The position numbers were made by a program, and so were the translations under genes. 64,000 nt of DNA from Dyadobacter endophyticus. GTDB lineage: Bacteria > Bacteroidota > Bacteroidia > Cytophagales > Spirosomataceae. Positions 16,902 to 26,295 of this stretch are shown here, piece after piece (position 1 is the stretch's first letter; each line of letters opens with the position of its first letter). The notes below the pieces were generated by a model that saw only the letters and a program-made list of their open reading frames with translations, had not been told where the DNA came from and did no database searches. Location: positions 1,550,001 through 1,614,000 of the forward strand of contig NZ_BMIA01000002.1 of assembly GCF_014641595.1 (NCBI RefSeq), in the 5' to 3' direction.

Positions 16902-17984
16902 TCAGAGGTAGCTTTCTTCCCTCAAAACAGTGTCGATCAGGATCGGCTTCGGCAGCACTTCGATCTCTTCATGATTGTAAAAAGCCATTCCTTGGGGCAA
17001 ATCTATCCTTTCGTTTTCAGGAATTTCGAGCCACCAGAATCGCACTTGTAAGCGCTGGTGCGTGAGGATATGAGAATAAACTTTGGGAATTTCGGTCAGG
17101 CGGCCCTTTTTCAGGAGGTTTTGGAAAGCGGGATCGGATATAGTCAGGGAGTCAGGAGTTGCGGCGGCGGTTTTAGATTCGATGAGGTGAAAATCGTAGA
17201 GGCCTTTCCATATGTCGCGCCCGCGGCGCTCGTACATGCCCAGCCTGTCGCCTTGCTTAATGATGAAATAGTTCAGAAAACGGTGTTTGACAGTCAATTT
17301 CTTGATTTTAACAGGTAATTGCCCCTGCATTTGATGCGCATAAGCGAAACAGCGATCGCTGAAAATACAAACTGCACAATTCGGCGACGCCGGTACGCAT
17401 TGCAACGCCCCAAACTCGATCATGGCCTGGTTATATGTTGCCGGATCTTCCCTCGAAACCAGCCGTCTCGCCCGTGCGGCAAACTCTTTTTTACCCTCAT
17501 TACTCAGCATATCCGACTGAATGCCGAAAATCCGCGCCATCACCCGGTATACATTACCATCGATGGCCGATACTACCTCATCGAACGCAAAGGAGGCGAT
17601 CGCCGCCGCCGTGTATTGTCCGAGCCCTTTTAGTTTCAAAAGCTTTTCCGATGTTTCGGGAAATTTCCCCTCGTACTCTCCGACGACCTGGCGCGCGGTG
17701 AAATGCATGTTCCTGGCCCGTGAGTAATAGCCCAATCCCTGCCACAGTCTCAGCACATCGCGCTCGTCGGCAGCCGCCAGATCGAATACGGTCGGATATT
17801 GTTCTACAAATCGCTCATAATAAGGCATTCCCTGTGCCACACGGGTTTGCTGAAGGATCACTTCCGACAACCAAATTTTATATGGATCTTTGGTTTCGCG
17901 CCAGGGTAAAGAGCGGTGGTTCTTGAGATACCAGGATTTGAGCCTTCTGTTAAAGTCAAGCACCTCCAAATCGTCCGGGATCAT
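16902..17984 (-). CDS. mutY: Adenine DNA glycosylase MutY
   Basis: The 360-residue enzyme removes adenine mispaired with 8-oxoguanine. It has the N-terminal catalytic region (SLPWRETKDPYKIWLSEVILQQTRV), the helix-hairpin-helix LKGLGQYTAAAIASFAFDE with the catalytic Asp in SAIDGNVYRVMARIFG, the iron-sulfur cluster cysteines C-x6-C-x2-C-x5-C (CVPASPNCAVCIFSDRC) and a C-terminal NUDT1-like domain recognising oxoG. I chose the ATG at 17984; an in-frame GTG lies 21 bp upstream. It is divergent from the HU gene, a conserved Bacteroidota neighbourhood. Confidence 0.95.
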   Translation of the reverse strand: MIPDDLEVLDFNRRLKSWYLKNHRSLPWRETKDPYKIWLSEVILQQTRVAQGMPYYERFVEQYPTVFDLAAADERDVLRLWQGLGYYSRARNMHFTARQVVGEYEGKFPETSEKLLKLKGLGQYTAAAIASFAFDEVVSAIDGNVYRVMARIFGIQSDMLSNEGKKEFAARARRLVSREDPATYNQAMIEFGALQCVPASPNCAVCIFSDRCFAYAHQMQGQLPVKIKKLTVKHRFLNYFIIKQGDRLGMYERRGRDIWKGLYDFHLIESKTAAATPDSLTISDPAFQNLLKKGRLTEIPKVYSHILTHQRLQVRFWWLEIPENERIDLPQGMAFYNHEEIEVLPKPILIDTVLREESYL

Positions 17985-18069
17985 ATTATTTTCACTTATG
18001 TGCACTGTTTTTTAATGAATTATATAAAAAAGGGGAAGATCATCCTTTTAAGTTTTATTAAAATTACCG

Positions 18070-18077
18070 TACCTTTG
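18070..18077 (+). promoter_or_regulatory. -7 box of the HU gene
   Basis: TACCTTTG matches the TAnnTTTG element exactly and lies 66 bp before the GTG start of the HU gene. The -33 region is A/T-rich without a clear TTG. Confidence 0.55.
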
Positions 18078-18143
18078 TGTTCCCAAAATTTACAGGAGTA
18101 AGTAAATTAATGAAATAATATCCACTTAAAGTAAACAATCAAA

Positions 18144-18449
18144 GTGACTAAGGCAGACGTAATCGCACAGATTTCCGAGAAAACAGGCGTAGACAAGGGC
18201 GACGTTCAGCAAACGCTAGAATCGTTTTTTACCGTGGTAAAGGACTCACTTTCTGATGGTGAGAACCTTTATGTAAGAGGTTTCGGTAGTTTCATCAACA
18301 AAAAACGTGCGCGCAAAGTGGCCCGCAATATTTCAAAGGGAACTTCCATGATTATTGACGAGCACTTTGTACCAAGCTTCAAGCCAGCAAAAGTTTTTGT
18401 CGAGCAGGTAAAAGAAAGTGACAAACTGAAAGCAGTCGCTGAAAAGTAA
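18144..18449 (+). CDS. HU/IHF-family DNA-binding protein
   Basis: The 101-residue nucleoid protein starts at GTG and shows the family outline: MTKADVIAQISEKTGVDKGDVQQTLESF helices, LYVRGFGSF, then the DNA-binding arm KKRARKVARNISKG and the return F-PSFKPAK-F. It bends DNA as a dimer. It precedes the TPR gene by 29 bp and lies divergently from mutY. Confidence 0.93.
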   Translation: MTKADVIAQISEKTGVDKGDVQQTLESFFTVVKDSLSDGENLYVRGFGSFINKKRARKVARNISKGTSMIIDEHFVPSFKPAKVFVEQVKESDKLKAVAEK

Positions 18450-18478
18450 TTTACCTGAAAAGGTTGAGTTATAAGAGT

Positions 18479-19330
18479 ATGAAAAAGTCCATTTTACTTT
18501 CTTGCGTGCTTGCGGTAGCGCTGGTAGGAACGCTTTTCAGCCTTCCCAAGGTAGTCGTAAACAACAAGGGCAAGGATGTGGACAAGGAGAAGGGCCAGTC
18601 GGCAGCCGCTGCGACCACAACGGCACCAGCGGCTGCTGAATCTTCTTCAAATTCGCACGATGGAGCCGCGTTATCCCCTGGTCAGCAGAAAATTGTAGAT
18701 CAGCTAAGGGATGGCTTCAATCAGGCGGGTGACAAAGACAAGGTTGCCGCGGGCATCAAACTTTCGGATGAGTTTGCGAAGCTTCAAAAATTTGACAGCG
18801 CCGCATTCTACGCCGAAAAAGTAGCCCTGCTCTCCCCTGCCATTCAAAACCTCATGCGTGCGGGCGACCGTTATTACGAGGCGTACGGGTTCGCAGTTGA
18901 CGAGCAAAAAGCGAAAAACCTGGGTATCAAAACCCGTGAATTTTACCAAAAAGCAATTGACCAGAATCCTGGCCTGTTGACTGCAAAAGCCAACATGGCG
19001 ATGACTTACGTGAACACAGAGAACCCTATGCAGGGAATTTTGATGTTGCGCGAGGTGATCGACACGGATCCTACCAACGAATTGGCATTGTTCAATTTAG
19101 GGATCCTGTCCATGAGATCTAACCAATATTCGAAAGCTGCTGACAGGTTCAGACAGATTTTAACCAACAATCCTGCCAATACGAAAGCCAAGTTTTATCT
19201 TGGTCTCTCGCTGGTGGAATTGGGTGACAAGGAACAAGCAAGCAAAGTTCTGTCGGAGGTTAAAAAAGAGGAGAAAGATCCGGTAATCCAGCAAGCCATC
19301 GGCGAGTTGGAAGGCCGTCTGAAAAACTGA
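18479..19330 (+). CDS. Tetratricopeptide-repeat protein with N-terminal membrane anchor or signal
   Basis: The 283-residue protein starts at the ATG at 18479 (a TTG lies 15 bp upstream in frame). Residues 4-23 form a hydrophobic segment, followed by a low-complexity Ala/Thr/Ser linker to about residue 60. TPR units occupy the C-terminal half, e.g. LTAKANMAMTYVN, NELALFNLGILSMRSNQYSKAADRFRQIL and AKFYLGLSLVELGD. It probably acts as a periplasmic or membrane-anchored scaffold. The HU-TPR-small basic protein-RNase G order suggests one transcription unit or tightly linked units, but no specific function can be read. Confidence 0.8.
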   Translation: MKKSILLSCVLAVALVGTLFSLPKVVVNNKGKDVDKEKGQSAAAATTTAPAAAESSSNSHDGAALSPGQQKIVDQLRDGFNQAGDKDKVAAGIKLSDEFAKLQKFDSAAFYAEKVALLSPAIQNLMRAGDRYYEAYGFAVDEQKAKNLGIKTREFYQKAIDQNPGLLTAKANMAMTYVNTENPMQGILMLREVIDTDPTNELALFNLGILSMRSNQYSKAADRFRQILTNNPANTKAKFYLGLSLVELGDKEQASKVLSEVKKEEKDPVIQQAIGELEGRLKN

Positions 19331-19381
19331 TCATCAGATCATTAAGGAAATACATTACTTATTTTATAAAACGACATAATC

Positions 19382-19471
19382 ATGCCTTGCGGAAAAAAGA
19401 GAAAAAGACATAAGATCTCCACTCACAAGAGAAAGAAAAGACTTAGAAAAAACAGACATAAGAAGAAATAA
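19382..19471 (+). CDS. 29-residue basic protein of the AURKAIP1/COX24 (mS38-like) type
   Basis: A tiny gene: MPCGKKRKRHKISTHKRKKR then LRKNRHKKK and TAA. Fifteen of its last 25 residues are Lys or Arg. The pattern matches the short AURKAIP1/COX24-domain proteins found across Bacteroidota, related to the C-terminal segment of the mitochondrial small-subunit protein mS38, so it is probably a ribosome-associated RNA-binding peptide. It starts 51 bp after the TPR gene and is followed by a hairpin. Such genes are often missed because of their length. Family match is from memory of the motif; a function in this organism is inferred. Confidence 0.75.
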   Translation: MPCGKKRKRHKISTHKRKKRLRKNRHKKK

Positions 19472-19476
19472 TTGGT

Positions 19477-19510
19477 ATGACCGGGTTTTAAAATATTAAG
19501 ATCCGGTCAT
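19477..19510 (+). terminator. Hairpin after the small basic protein gene
   Basis: ATGACCGG (19477-19484) pairs with CCGGTCAT (19503-19510) around an 18-nt A/T-rich loop, with a short pyrimidine tail. It could partly separate the small gene from RNase G. Confidence 0.4.
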
Positions 19511-19598
19511 CCTTATTCACCACGTTTGTATCCCGTTAACAGTCTGATTTTCGGGAAGTTAAGTATCAACATTATCGAGCCATTCAGTTGGTTGAACA

Positions 19599-21161
19599 TT
19601 GAGTAACGAATTACTAATCAATTCTACTCAAAAGGGAGAGCGTATAGCCCTTTTGCAGGATAAACGTCTTTTAGAATATCACGTAGAAACACCGGACCAA
19701 AGCTTTACCGTAGGCGACATCTACCTCGGTACAGTGCGGAAGCTGGTGGCTGGGCTCAATGCTGCCTTTGTAGACGTTGGTTTTGAAAAAGATGCGTTCC
19801 TGCATTACCTCGATTTGGGGCCCAATATCAACTCGCTGAACAAGCTCACCAAGGATGTTATTTCCAAGCGTACGCACTCCGGCAACTTGAAGAATTTCAA
19901 GATGGAACCGGAAATCGAGAAGCTTGGGAAAATCGACAAAGTCCTTTCTAAAAACCAGCCAATCCTGGTTCAGATTGTCAAGGAGCCTATTTCTACAAAA
20001 GGTCCAAGACTTTCCTGCGACATTTCGATAGCCGGACGGTACATTGTACTTGTCCCATTTTCCAATTCGGTCAACCTATCTAAAAAAATCACCGACAAGC
20101 AGGAACGTAACCGCTTGCAGCGATTGATGTCGTCCATTAAGCCTCAGAATTTCGGGGTGATCATCCGCACGGTGGCTACCGGCAAAGATGTGGACGAGCT
20201 CAACAAGGATTTGCAGGATTGTCTGGATAAGTGGGAAAACGGGATCAAGGCCCTGCGCGACGCCAAGCCACGCGACCGCGTGATCGGCGAAATGAACCGC
20301 GCTTCTTCTATCATCCGTGACATGCTGAACGAGTCATTCGACAGCATTACCGTGGATTCGAAGGAGGTTTACGATGATATCAAAGCCTACATTCACAACA
20401 TCGCGCCGGAAAAGGAGAATATCCTGAAACTGCATAATGGCAAGAATAAGCTGTTCGAGCAATTCGGTCTTGAAAAACAGATCAAATCGTTGTTCGGACG
20501 TTCGGTGAGCTTGCCAAACGGCGGTTACCTGATCATCGAGCATACGGAAGCATTGCACGTTATCGACGTCAATAGCGGTAACAAATCCAACTCAGAAGAA
20601 GACCAGGAAGCAACTGCTTTGAGCGTCAACCTCGAAGCGGCGAAAGAAATTGCCCGCCAGTTGCGTTTGCGCGATATGGGCGGCATCATCGTCGTGGACT
20701 TTATCGACATGAAAAAGGCGGAGAACAAGCGCACGCTGTTCGACGTCATGCGCGATGAAATGAAGGGCGACCGTTCAAAATATACCGTTCTACCACTTTC
20801 AAAATTCGGTCTGCTGCAAATCACGCGTCAGCGCGTAAGGCCGGAAATGAACATCGTTACCCGGGAAACCTGCCCTACCTGCGGCGGTACCGGCACGATC
20901 CAGGCGAGCATTCTCGTGTCCGACGTGATCGCCAACAACCTCGATTACATTCTCACCAAACAGAACGAGCGCGGCATTACAATTTCGCTTCACCCGTTCC
21001 TGCATTCTTATTTCACAAAAGGATTGATTTCAGAACAGGTGAAATGGTTCTTCCATTACAAAACCTGGGTAAAACTGATTAAAGATTCGTCACTAGGCGT
21101 GGTGGATTTCAAGTTCCATAACCGTTATGGGGAGGAGATTGAGATTGTGCCGACGAACTAG
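19599..21161 (+). CDS. rng: Ribonuclease E/G family protein
   Basis: The 520-residue endoribonuclease starts at TTG (MSNELLINSTQKGERIALLQ). An S1-like RNA-binding domain (about 38-125, GDIYLGTVRKLVAGLNAAFVDVG) is followed by the RNase H-like catalytic domain with the metal-binding aspartates in LHVIDVNSGNK and GIIVVDFIDMK, and the Zn-link CPTCGGTG. It lacks the long RNase E scaffold tail, so it resembles RNase G. It processes rRNA and mRNA. The HU-RNase G neighbourhood is common in Bacteroidota. Confidence 0.93.
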   Translation: MSNELLINSTQKGERIALLQDKRLLEYHVETPDQSFTVGDIYLGTVRKLVAGLNAAFVDVGFEKDAFLHYLDLGPNINSLNKLTKDVISKRTHSGNLKNFKMEPEIEKLGKIDKVLSKNQPILVQIVKEPISTKGPRLSCDISIAGRYIVLVPFSNSVNLSKKITDKQERNRLQRLMSSIKPQNFGVIIRTVATGKDVDELNKDLQDCLDKWENGIKALRDAKPRDRVIGEMNRASSIIRDMLNESFDSITVDSKEVYDDIKAYIHNIAPEKENILKLHNGKNKLFEQFGLEKQIKSLFGRSVSLPNGGYLIIEHTEALHVIDVNSGNKSNSEEDQEATALSVNLEAAKEIARQLRLRDMGGIIVVDFIDMKKAENKRTLFDVMRDEMKGDRSKYTVLPLSKFGLLQITRQRVRPEMNIVTRETCPTCGGTGTIQASILVSDVIANNLDYILTKQNERGITISLHPFLHSYFTKGLISEQVKWFFHYKTWVKLIKDSSLGVVDFKFHNRYGEEIEIVPTN

Positions 21162-21206
21162 GGCCTGATGACGGCCCGACCGCGGACCGCCGATTGGTGA
21201 TTGTAG

Positions 21207-22034
21207 TTATTTTCCTTTCCAGATCGGTTCTCGCTTTTCTTTGAAGGCTAATGCACCTTCTTGGGCATCTTCTGTTTGAAGCAGTTTGTACAATTCGCTT
21301 TTCAGAAATGCATGCTGCTCGCTTTGAGGTAGGTTCTGTATTTTTTGCAACCCTTGTATTCCTGATTGTATTGCCAACGGCGCGCTGTTGCAAATCTGCA
21401 TGGCTAATGCATTCACTTCTGTTGCAATCTTTTCTCTATCCGCCAAATGCGTAACCAAACCCATTTCCAGCGTTTCTTGCCCTGAATAGGCTCTTCCCGT
21501 GACGGACATTTCGAGAATCTTTCTTTGAGGTATAATCGGCAATAGCGATGCCATCACCTGCATCGGCCAGATGCCGCGTTTGATCTCCGGCAAACTGAAT
21601 GTCGCTTCCGGAACGCTGAAAACAAATGTGCAGCCGCATATCATAAGAAATCCTCCCGCAAGTACCGGCCCTTCGACCTGGGCTATGCAGGGTTTCAGCA
21701 ATTCACTGAATGCGTCTCCAAGTCTTGCTTCCTCCCGGATTGTTGGCAAATTTGGATTTAAAGTATTAGCTGACGTGTCGTGAAATGCACTCAAATCGGC
21801 GCCGGCGCAGAAAACCGGGCCTTCCGCTTTTAAAACTACACAGCGAATATCAGCCTCATAATGCGCATAGGCAAGCGCGAAGATGATTTCCTCAGCCATC
21901 GTCGGCGTGAATGCGTTCCGCTTCCCGGGCCGGGCTAAGGTGATGGTAAAAAGATGCCCGGCCTTTGCAGTTTTGATGTGCAAAAACCGGACATTATCAA
22001 AAGCACTGATGTCTTCCTGGGTGTAGAATCGCAT
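21207..22034 (-). CDS. Enoyl-CoA hydratase/isomerase family protein
   Basis: The 275-residue crotonase-fold protein shows the family core: GKRNAFTPTMAEEI, VLKAEGPVFCAGADLSAF (oxyanion hole) and PVLAGGFLMICGCTFVFS. In the second region the catalytic Glu of hydratases is not obvious (SVPEATFSLPEIKRGIWP), so the exact reaction (hydration, isomerisation or other) is unclear. A closing segment, FKEKREPIWKGK, is typical of enoyl-CoA hydratases. It lies downstream of argE on the same strand, 39 bp away. Confidence 0.85.
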   Translation of the reverse strand: MRFYTQEDISAFDNVRFLHIKTAKAGHLFTITLARPGKRNAFTPTMAEEIIFALAYAHYEADIRCVVLKAEGPVFCAGADLSAFHDTSANTLNPNLPTIREEARLGDAFSELLKPCIAQVEGPVLAGGFLMICGCTFVFSVPEATFSLPEIKRGIWPMQVMASLLPIIPQRKILEMSVTGRAYSGQETLEMGLVTHLADREKIATEVNALAMQICNSAPLAIQSGIQGLQKIQNLPQSEQHAFLKSELYKLLQTEDAQEGALAFKEKREPIWKGK

Positions 22035-22073
22035 GCCAAAACACGTTTAGTTCGCGATGGCAAGTATAGCAAA

Positions 22074-23156
22074 TTATCGGGTTACGACACCCTCGACCAT
22101 TTTAATATACTGTGCAATGCCCTCTTCAATTTCATGCAGATAGATAAATTCATCCGCGCTATGTGAGCGGGCAGAATGCCCCGGGCCCATTTTCAACGAC
22201 GGGCAATCGAGCAGCGCCTGATCTGACGTTGTAGGCGAACCATAGGCATTACGTCCCAGTTTCAACCCTTCCTGTACGATTGGATGGTCCATTGGGATAC
22301 TCGAAGGCCTCAAACGGATGGAGCGAGGTGCTACTTCGGACTGAATATTAGCCTTGATCTCGGAAATAACCTCCTCCAAAGTATACTGATCTGTCACACG
22401 CACATCGATCGTGAATGTACACGCATCAGGCACCACATTATGCTGTGTGCCTGCATTGATAATCGTCACCGACATCTTGATCGGCCCGAGCGTTGGCGAT
22501 ACTTTGGGAAACTTGTACTCAGTAATCCACTGAATATCTTTCAGCGCCTTGTAAATCGCATTCTCTCCTTCCTCTCGCGCTGCGTGACCGGAAATGCCTT
22601 TTGCAGTACAATCCAATACCAGGAGACCTTTTTCTGCAACCGCCAAATGCATTTCCGTAGGCTCTCCCACAATCGCAAATGCAATTTCAGGAAGCTCGGG
22701 CGCCACGATTTCGAGGCCCTCTTTTCCGGATATCTCCTCTTCGGCGGTTGTAGCAATCGCGACATTATAAGTAAGATCTTCCCTTTCGTAGAAGTAACAG
22801 AACGTAGCAATCAGCGACACCAGGCATCCGCCGGCGTCGTTACTACCCAATCCGTACAACTTCCCATCCTGCTCAATGGCTTTGAATGGATCAAGTGTCC
22901 ACGATTTGTTAGGCTTAACCGTATCGTGGTGCGAATTGAGCAGCATTGTGGGCTTGGCCGCATCGAAATGCTTGTTGAAAGCCCAGAGATTGTTCTTTTT
23001 GGTATGAAAAGGAATGTTCTTTTTGGTAAAGAAATCTGCCAGAATTTTCGCTGTATGCTCCTCTTCCTTGCTGAAAGATGGCGTCTCAATGAGGTTTTTT
23101 AAAAGCTCAATGGCCTCCTTGGAGAGCGTTTGTAGGTTTTCCAAAGTGTTTACCAT
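22074..23156 (-). CDS. argE: M20-family N-acyl-ornithine deacylase
   Basis: The 360-residue zinc peptidase-fold enzyme removes the acyl group from N-acetyl- or N-succinyl-ornithine. Motifs include LLNSHHDTVKP (first metal His and Asp), YGLGSNDAGGCLVSL (bridging Asp), TTAEEEISGKEGLE (catalytic Glu pair) and a C-terminal metal His in GPGHSARSHSADEF. Its 5' end overlaps proA by 7 bp, so it is the last gene of a proB-proA-argE unit. This tie and the argG-argC-argD-argF' cluster nearby indicate a role in ornithine release. Confidence 0.88.
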   Translation of the reverse strand: MVNTLENLQTLSKEAIELLKNLIETPSFSKEEEHTAKILADFFTKKNIPFHTKKNNLWAFNKHFDAAKPTMLLNSHHDTVKPNKSWTLDPFKAIEQDGKLYGLGSNDAGGCLVSLIATFCYFYEREDLTYNVAIATTAEEEISGKEGLEIVAPELPEIAFAIVGEPTEMHLAVAEKGLLVLDCTAKGISGHAAREEGENAIYKALKDIQWITEYKFPKVSPTLGPIKMSVTIINAGTQHNVVPDACTFTIDVRVTDQYTLEEVISEIKANIQSEVAPRSIRLRPSSIPMDHPIVQEGLKLGRNAYGSPTTSDQALLDCPSLKMGPGHSARSHSADEFIYLHEIEEGIAQYIKMVEGVVTR

Positions 23157-24400
23157 CTTACCTGTCCGTCACCTTTAACAATCCATTTCTCGGTTACCAG
23201 TTTTTCTAACGCAAATGGGCCCCTGGCATGCAATTTCTGGGTCGAAATACCGATTTCCGCCCCTAATGCAAACACGCCGCCGTCTGTAAAGCGGGTGGAC
23301 GCATTGGCATATACCGAAGCGGCATCTACCTCTTTCAAAAAGGTTTCGATAGCTTCTTCATTAGTTGAAATAATAGCTTCTGAATGTCTCGAAGAGTAGT
23401 TTTCGATTTGTTTCAAAGCATCTTCCAGTCCGTCGACGATTTTCACCGAGCATTTGAAATCCAGGAATTCCTTTCCGAAATCATCTTCGCTGGCATGTTG
23501 TAAATAGGGATACTCCGCTTTTTGGAGAATATCAAAAGACTCTTCATCCGCGAAAACCTCCACATTCCATTTAATAAAGTCTTCTTTCAGTTTTGGCAAA
23601 AATGTGCCTGCCACTTCCCTGTCAACCAACACGGTATCCAACGCATTGCAGGCAGCGGGTTTTGAAACCTTCGCATTCACCACGATCTGCGCGCCCTTAT
23701 CGAGGTCGCCTGTTTTTTCAATATAAGTATGACAAACGCCCGCGCCGGTTTCAATGGTAGGTACCAACGAATTCTGGCGAACGAATTTGATCAGTCCTTC
23801 CGAGCCACGTGGGATGATGATATCCACATATTGAATGGCCGTCAGCAACTCCGCCACAAACTCGCGGCCGGTGGGCAGCAATGTGACAGCAGCCGATGGC
23901 ACACCAAACTCCGCCAGTGACTCATGGATAAGCCCTACCAGGTAAGTATTGGAATGCTGCGCTTCCTTACCGCCTTTGAGCACGCACGCATTCGCGGAGC
24001 GCAGGCATAATGAAGCGACATCAATGGTCACATTCGGGCGCGATTCATAGATAACGCCTACCACGCCCAGCGGCACGGCAATTTTCTTTAATGATAGCCC
24101 TTGCTGAATGGTTTTTTCTACAAAAACTTCACCCGTCGGGTCCGGGAGCCCGGCTACCTCAATCAGGCTTTGCGCCAGTTCGTTGATCCGCTTCTGATTC
24201 AGGAGCAGGCGGTCCTTTTTCGGGTCGGCATCATCCATCAAATCCAGGTCTTTCTGGTTTTCGGCGATGATGTTTTCGGCATTAGCCAGCACTTTCGCAG
24301 CGAGATTGATCAGCAGATCAGCCCTTTGCCTGTCTGTCAGCCGGCGAACGGTAGCTGATGCCTCCCGCGCTTCCTTTAATTGAGGTACTATCGATTCCAT
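23150..24400 (-). CDS. proA: Glutamate-5-semialdehyde dehydrogenase
   Basis: The 416-residue enzyme reduces gamma-glutamyl phosphate to glutamate semialdehyde with NADPH. It has the aldehyde-dehydrogenase fold with the KIAVPLGVVGVIYESRPNVT, CVLKGGKEAQHSN and IPRGSEGLIKFV segments, and the active Cys in SKPAACNALDTVLVD. Length matches the family. It overlaps proB by one base (TAATG) and argE by 7 bp, which indicates translational coupling. Confidence 0.95.
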   Translation of the reverse strand: MESIVPQLKEAREASATVRRLTDRQRADLLINLAAKVLANAENIIAENQKDLDLMDDADPKKDRLLLNQKRINELAQSLIEVAGLPDPTGEVFVEKTIQQGLSLKKIAVPLGVVGVIYESRPNVTIDVASLCLRSANACVLKGGKEAQHSNTYLVGLIHESLAEFGVPSAAVTLLPTGREFVAELLTAIQYVDIIIPRGSEGLIKFVRQNSLVPTIETGAGVCHTYIEKTGDLDKGAQIVVNAKVSKPAACNALDTVLVDREVAGTFLPKLKEDFIKWNVEVFADEESFDILQKAEYPYLQHASEDDFGKEFLDFKCSVKIVDGLEDALKQIENYSSRHSEAIISTNEEAIETFLKEVDAASVYANASTRFTDGGVFALGAEIGISTQKLHARGPFALEKLVTEKWIVKGDGQVRW

Positions 24401-25443
24401 TATAACAAAACTATATCATTGGCATGTGCCACTTCAAAATTCACTGTTTTCAGGTTTGTGCGGATCGCGGACGACGTCACGCGTGCGCGTGCGACCGCGA
24501 TCATTTCATCTTCCGAAGAATATATTTCGATGATCTCCCCCGCTTCAAAATCACCCGTCACCTCGGCAACGCCTACCGCGAGCAAACTCTTACGTTTCAA
24601 TAATGCTTTGGACGCGCCTTCGTCCACACGCAGCGTACCAGATACAAGACCACCGCTTCCCAACCAGCGGTTACGCGCCGATAATGTGCTCTTGCCCGGC
24701 GTGATCAATGTTCCTGCTTCGCCTTTTAATGCATTCAGCAGTTCATTTTGTTGGTTCATTCCAAAAATCACTACGCGGATTGCCATTCTGGACGCCAGTT
24801 TAGCGAAAGTCAGCTTCGAAGCCATTCCGCCGAGCCCAAGGAAAGATTTATCAGTCCTGACAAACTTAAAAACCTCGTTCACATTGGATACGTTCCGCAG
24901 GATTTTGCCTTCCTCATCCAGCAACCCGCCGACCGATGTACAGAACATCAATGATTCAGCGCCAAAACCGACAGCCAGCAAAGTAGCGAGCTCATCATTA
25001 TCCGAAAATTTCAGCTCACGATCGCTTACCACGTCGTTTTCATTCACGATCGGGATAATGTCATTAGCCCACAGCTCTTCGAATGTTTCTTTGAGTTGCA
25101 GGAATTTGTTGCGGTTAGCGAAATGCTGACGCTCGCAAAGGCTCTGGGCAATGTAAATCTTGTTCGGGGCGAAATAGGTGGCGTAGAGACCCACTAGCAG
25201 CGGGTTACCGACGGAAGCGGCAGCCTTTCGCTGGGTCATTGTGCCCTTATAGTCATTGATATATGCCTTACCAGCTCCCACCGCTCCCGAAGAAACGATG
25301 ATAATGCGGTACTGGGAATGAATTTCCGAAACCTGCCGGGCTATTTCGGAAATGATCCTGACATCAGGTTCACCCGAAGGAAGCGTGATAGAGGCCGTCC
25401 CGAACTTTATGACGAGAATAGGTTTTGACACTTTGGTATTCAA
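24400..25443 (-). CDS. proB: Glutamate 5-kinase
   Basis: The 347-residue kinase phosphorylates glutamate to gamma-glutamyl phosphate, the first proline step. The amino-acid kinase fold opens with ILVIKFGTASIT and includes VSSGAVGAGKAYI, NENDVVS and GLGGMASKLTFAKLA. Residues about 265-340 form the C-terminal PUA domain, so the enzyme has the full E. coli-type architecture. A -7 box lies upstream and proA follows with a one-base overlap. Confidence 0.95.
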   Translation of the reverse strand: MNTKVSKPILVIKFGTASITLPSGEPDVRIISEIARQVSEIHSQYRIIIVSSGAVGAGKAYINDYKGTMTQRKAAASVGNPLLVGLYATYFAPNKIYIAQSLCERQHFANRNKFLQLKETFEELWANDIIPIVNENDVVSDRELKFSDNDELATLLAVGFGAESLMFCTSVGGLLDEEGKILRNVSNVNEVFKFVRTDKSFLGLGGMASKLTFAKLASRMAIRVVIFGMNQQNELLNALKGEAGTLITPGKSTLSARNRWLGSGGLVSGTLRVDEGASKALLKRKSLLAVGVAEVTGDFEAGEIIEIYSSEDEMIAVARARVTSSAIRTNLKTVNFEVAHANDIVLL

Positions 25444-25494
25444 ATAAGCGGCACCATCACGGTTATTTCCGATGCCCGGTAATCAATCTGGCGG

Positions 25495-25502
25495 CAAAAA
25501 TA
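25495..25502 (-). promoter_or_regulatory. -7 box of the proB-proA-argE operon
   Basis: TATTTTTG on the minus strand, an exact TAnnTTTG match, 51 bp before the proB ATG. No convincing -33 TTG is seen. Confidence 0.5.
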
Positions 25503-25557
25503 CTTCTTTTCAGGCGAAAACGGATGCTACTAGCATACCCGCAGTGCATTTGGCACA

Positions 25558-26166
25558 TTATAATTCGCTTAAAAAGGTACCGTTAAAGGTTCTCCTGAGC
25601 TTTAATCCTTTTTGCAGCTCGTCGAGATACTGATCGCGTGGGATCTCTATTGCGCCGTAGCGGAGTACATTATCATTGATAAATTGCGTATCCAACAAGG
25701 CGAAGCGGTTCACTTTGAGGATCTGTATCAAGTAGTGGAACGCGACTTTCGACGCATTACTTTCGATCGAAAACATCGATTCACCAAAAAACACCCCATT
25801 AATCGAAACGCCATACAGCCCTCCAACCAGCCGGTCTTCACGCCAGGCCTCGACGCTATGCGCGTAACCGATCTCGTGCAAGGCAGTGTAAGAAGCAATG
25901 ATTTCCTCCGAAATCCACGTCCCTGGCTCCGTTGTACGAGGGAGCGCACACCCGCGCATAACGCCCTCGAAAGCGGTATCGATCCGGATATCGAAATGCC
26001 TTTTATTGAGCACCGGCCGGAGCGATTTGGAGGGCTTGTAGGTATCTATCGGAATTACAGCCCGCGGATTGGGCGAGTACCAGTAAATCGTTCCATCCGC
26101 CTCGGCCATTGGAAATATGCCATTAATATAGCCGTTGAGAAGGTCGTCGGTACTGATTGCAGACAT
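25558..26166 (-). CDS. aat: Leucyl/phenylalanyl-tRNA-protein transferase
   Basis: The 202-residue enzyme adds Leu or Phe to N-terminal Lys/Arg of proteins, marking them for ClpAP by the N-degron route. The family motifs are clear: NGIFPMAE, IYWYSPNPRAVIP, YAHSVEAWREDRLVGGLYGVSINGVFFGESMFS, KVAFHYLIQIL and LLDTQF. The open frame continues upstream for 61 codons, but that part is unlike the family, so the ATG at 26166 is chosen. It is divergent from the argA-like gene. Confidence 0.92.
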   Translation of the reverse strand: MSAISTDDLLNGYINGIFPMAEADGTIYWYSPNPRAVIPIDTYKPSKSLRPVLNKRHFDIRIDTAFEGVMRGCALPRTTEPGTWISEEIIASYTALHEIGYAHSVEAWREDRLVGGLYGVSINGVFFGESMFSIESNASKVAFHYLIQILKVNRFALLDTQFINDNVLRYGAIEIPRDQYLDELQKGLKLRRTFNGTFLSEL

Positions 26167-26295
26167 GAAAGCCACTGAATTAAGGAATAATATTGTTGAT
26201 CGAAGTGTGAATAGTACAAAAACGGGTGCACATGCAAGTTCGACGTTTAAAACTTTACCGTCCAAAACGAACCATAAAAATATATCTTCTGTTTC

